Below, one piece after another: positions 37,850 to 38,974 of a stretch of DNA of 38,974 nt. Location: NCBI GenBank assembly GCA_041558415.1, contig JBFFEY010000024.1, positions 1 to 38,974 of the forward strand, given 5' to 3'. This stretch comes from SG8-39 sp041558415 (GTDB lineage Bacteria; Pseudomonadota; Gammaproteobacteria; Burkholderiales; SG8-39). Position 1 is the first letter of the stretch. Each line of letters begins with the position of its first letter. The notes beneath the pieces were generated by a model, which did not search any database, was not told where the DNA came from, and saw only the letters and a program-made list of their open reading frames with translations. Both the position numbers and the translations under genes were made by a program.

Positions 37850-38933
37850 AGCGGTGCTCCAGCGCGGCGAGCTTCTCGGTGATGCCGGTGTACTCCAGCT
37901 CGCTCATCGGCAGCATCGCAGCCCCGAAGAAGCCCTGCCGGCGCATCTCCATGCCCTTGTCGGCGGCGCGCGCGCGCACCGTGTCCCAGAACGGGTGCGC
38001 GAAGCAGTCGACCGCTTCGGTGAGCCTGCCCTGGTGCATCGCCAGCCCCGCGCAGGACACCAGCGGCGGGCCGTCGAAGTAGCTCGTGCCCGTGTTCAGC
38101 GCGACCGGCATGAGCGGCATGTTGTGCGAGCCGCGCATGCCGCCGGCGACGAAGTGCGCGGTCGCGTAGGGCGCCAGCACCTCGCCGGTGGCGGGAAAGT
38201 TCATCTGCGTGCGCACCAGCATCACCGGGTCGTCCTTGCCGGTGTACTTGCCGGCGATGTTGTGCAGCCGCGAGGTGGCCACGGCCACGGCCTGCTCCCC
38301 GCTCGCGCGGGACCAGACCGACTCGACCACGAAGCGCTCGGCGTCGCGCAGCAGTGCCGCAATGTCGTAGCTTTCCTCCGGCGCATTCAGCTCGATGACG
38401 CGATCGGCCTCGGCGTGGCTGACATCCATGATGACGAAGCGGAAGCCCTTCGCCATCTTCGGCGAAAGGATCAGCCCCGGCGTGTTCATGGGGTCGGTAA
38501 ACGCCAGGTAGAGCGGCAGGTTGAACGCCCCTGGATCGGTCTTGTCGGCAGCGAAGAACACGAAGGGCTCGTTGGGACGCTCGTCGATCGTCATCTCGGC
38601 GACCGCCGGGCCCATGCCGCGCACATTGCCGGCGAACGCGTCCTTCAGGAGGTCCTGGCCCGCACCATAGAGGCCCTGCGCCTTGGCGACCTCGGTGCCG
38701 GCGACGAAGGCATCCCATGCGAGACGGTGTACCTCGGCATTACCGGACCCGTGGGTGTGGGTCATCAGGATGGCGATGTCGTCCCCGGTATAGGAGATAT
38801 AGGCGTCGACCAGGAGCTTCTTGCCCTGCGTGGCGACATGCCGCTTGACCGTCTGAAAAAGCTCCTGCGAAGGCTGGATATGGCCGCCGATCGAACCGAT
38901 GTCCGCCTTGATGACCGATAGGGTGATCGCCAT
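37806..38933 (-). CDS. Fructose-1,6-bisphosphate aldolase/phosphatase (class V, archaeal type)
   Basis: 375 residues from the ATG at 38933 (AAGGAGGCGCC upstream). Archaeal-type bifunctional gluconeogenic enzyme: condenses DHAP and glyceraldehyde-3-phosphate to fructose-1,6-bisphosphate and then hydrolyses it to fructose-6-phosphate. Mg ligands: D11 (KADIGSIGGH), H18, D51/D52 (YTGDD), and downstream ADKTDPGAFN, LILSPKM. Y230 and Lys233 in GKYTGKDDPV correspond to the catalytic Tyr and Schiff-base Lys of the archaeal enzyme (offset by one). Length is normal. Uncommon in Proteobacteria, where class I FBPase plus class II aldolase is the norm, so horizontal transfer is plausible; base composition fits the neighbours. 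It overlaps the decarboxylase gene tail by 44 bp, convergent. Confidence 0.94.
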   Translation of the reverse strand: MAITLSVIKADIGSIGGHIQPSQELFQTVKRHVATQGKKLLVDAYISYTGDDIAILMTHTHGSGNAEVHRLAWDAFVAGTEVAKAQGLYGAGQDLLKDAFAGNVRGMGPAVAEMTIDERPNEPFVFFAADKTDPGAFNLPLYLAFTDPMNTPGLILSPKMAKGFRFVIMDVSHAEADRVIELNAPEESYDIAALLRDAERFVVESVWSRASGEQAVAVATSRLHNIAGKYTGKDDPVMLVRTQMNFPATGEVLAPYATAHFVAGGMRGSHNMPLMPVALNTGTSYFDGPPLVSCAGLAMHQGRLTEAVDCFAHPFWDTVRARAADKGMEMRRQGFFGAAMLPMSELEYTGITEKLAALEHRFTVRAEARVTRAAA

Positions 38934-38974
38934 GGCGCCTCCTTGCGATGCGCGTGGCGGCGCGCGCGGAGCGC

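Noticed and set aside
1..38974. CRISPR arrays, tRNA/rRNA genes, insertion-sequence transposases, prophage genes
   Set aside because: Scanned for regularly spaced repeats, cloverleaf-like segments and transposase/integrase motifs; none found by eye. A tRNAscan, Infernal and ISfinder run would be decisive.

Overview
The window is a gene-dense, high-GC (mostly C/G at third codon positions) chromosomal stretch of a Gram-negative bacterium. Periplasmic signal peptides, a peptidoglycan-binding OmpA/MotB-type protein, PilZ and GAF/hybrid-kinase signalling, an orphan Tat-exported ABC_sub_bind protein and a PcaC-like protein all fit a betaproteobacterium (Burkholderiales-like) or close relative. That placement is inference; no rRNA or tRNA gene was seen.

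Layout. (1) 1-656: 3' end of a single-cluster ferredoxin-type protein running off the left edge. (2) 673-1062 (-): carboxymuconolactone decarboxylase family protein. (3) 1165-4530 (+): four genes linked by three ATGA stop/start overlaps (SnoaL-like protein, HpcH/HpaI aldolase, D-2-hydroxyacid dehydrogenase, enolase-superfamily dehydratase), followed closely by the PolX DNA polymerase/PHP gene (4542-6278). The set resembles an acid-sugar dehydratase/aldolase pathway. (4) 6286-8718: TTC38-type TPR protein, a small alpha/beta-barrel-like protein with a clear terminator, and a small secreted protein. (5) 8806-18059 (-): a compact signalling block. A 1485-residue five-GAF hybrid histidine kinase (H-D-D) is followed by a stand-alone Hpt protein, a REC-adenylate/guanylate cyclase, and a SAM-cyclase-AAA-TPR protein. 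As a set they can form a complete His-Asp-His-Asp relay ending in a nucleotide cyclase. (6) 18487-25308: YkgJ-like Cys-cluster protein, MDR oxidoreductase plus MFS transporter, PilZ protein, a second SnoaL-like protein, GYD protein, a Tat-like exported protein, and an exported acetamidase/formamidase-family protein. (7) 25309-27545: a poor-coding stretch with a truncated hydrolase remnant, an intact alpha/beta hydrolase and a cupin. Two ~90-bp imperfect direct repeats (25751-25840, 26947-27036) flank this hydrolase. (8) 27893-31263: a 29-residue membrane peptide, TfdA-like dioxygenase, polysaccharide-deacetylase-like protein and phosphonoacetate hydrolase. (9) 31299-34709: orphan ABC substrate-binding protein, then a MotA/ExbB-like + MotB/OmpA-like pair similar in architecture to ZorAB but without Zorya effectors. 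(10) 34716-38933: nicotinate phosphoribosyltransferase, aspartate 4-decarboxylase-type aminotransferase, and an archaeal-type (class V) fructose-1,6-bisphosphate aldolase/phosphatase.

The most coherent candidate for an interesting system is the phosphorelay-to-cyclase cluster. Next come the ZorAB-like motor pair, the 29-residue membrane peptide, the paired direct repeats, and a terminator hairpin that sits inside the start of a translationally coupled gene. All functional calls are from motif reading by eye; no database search was run.
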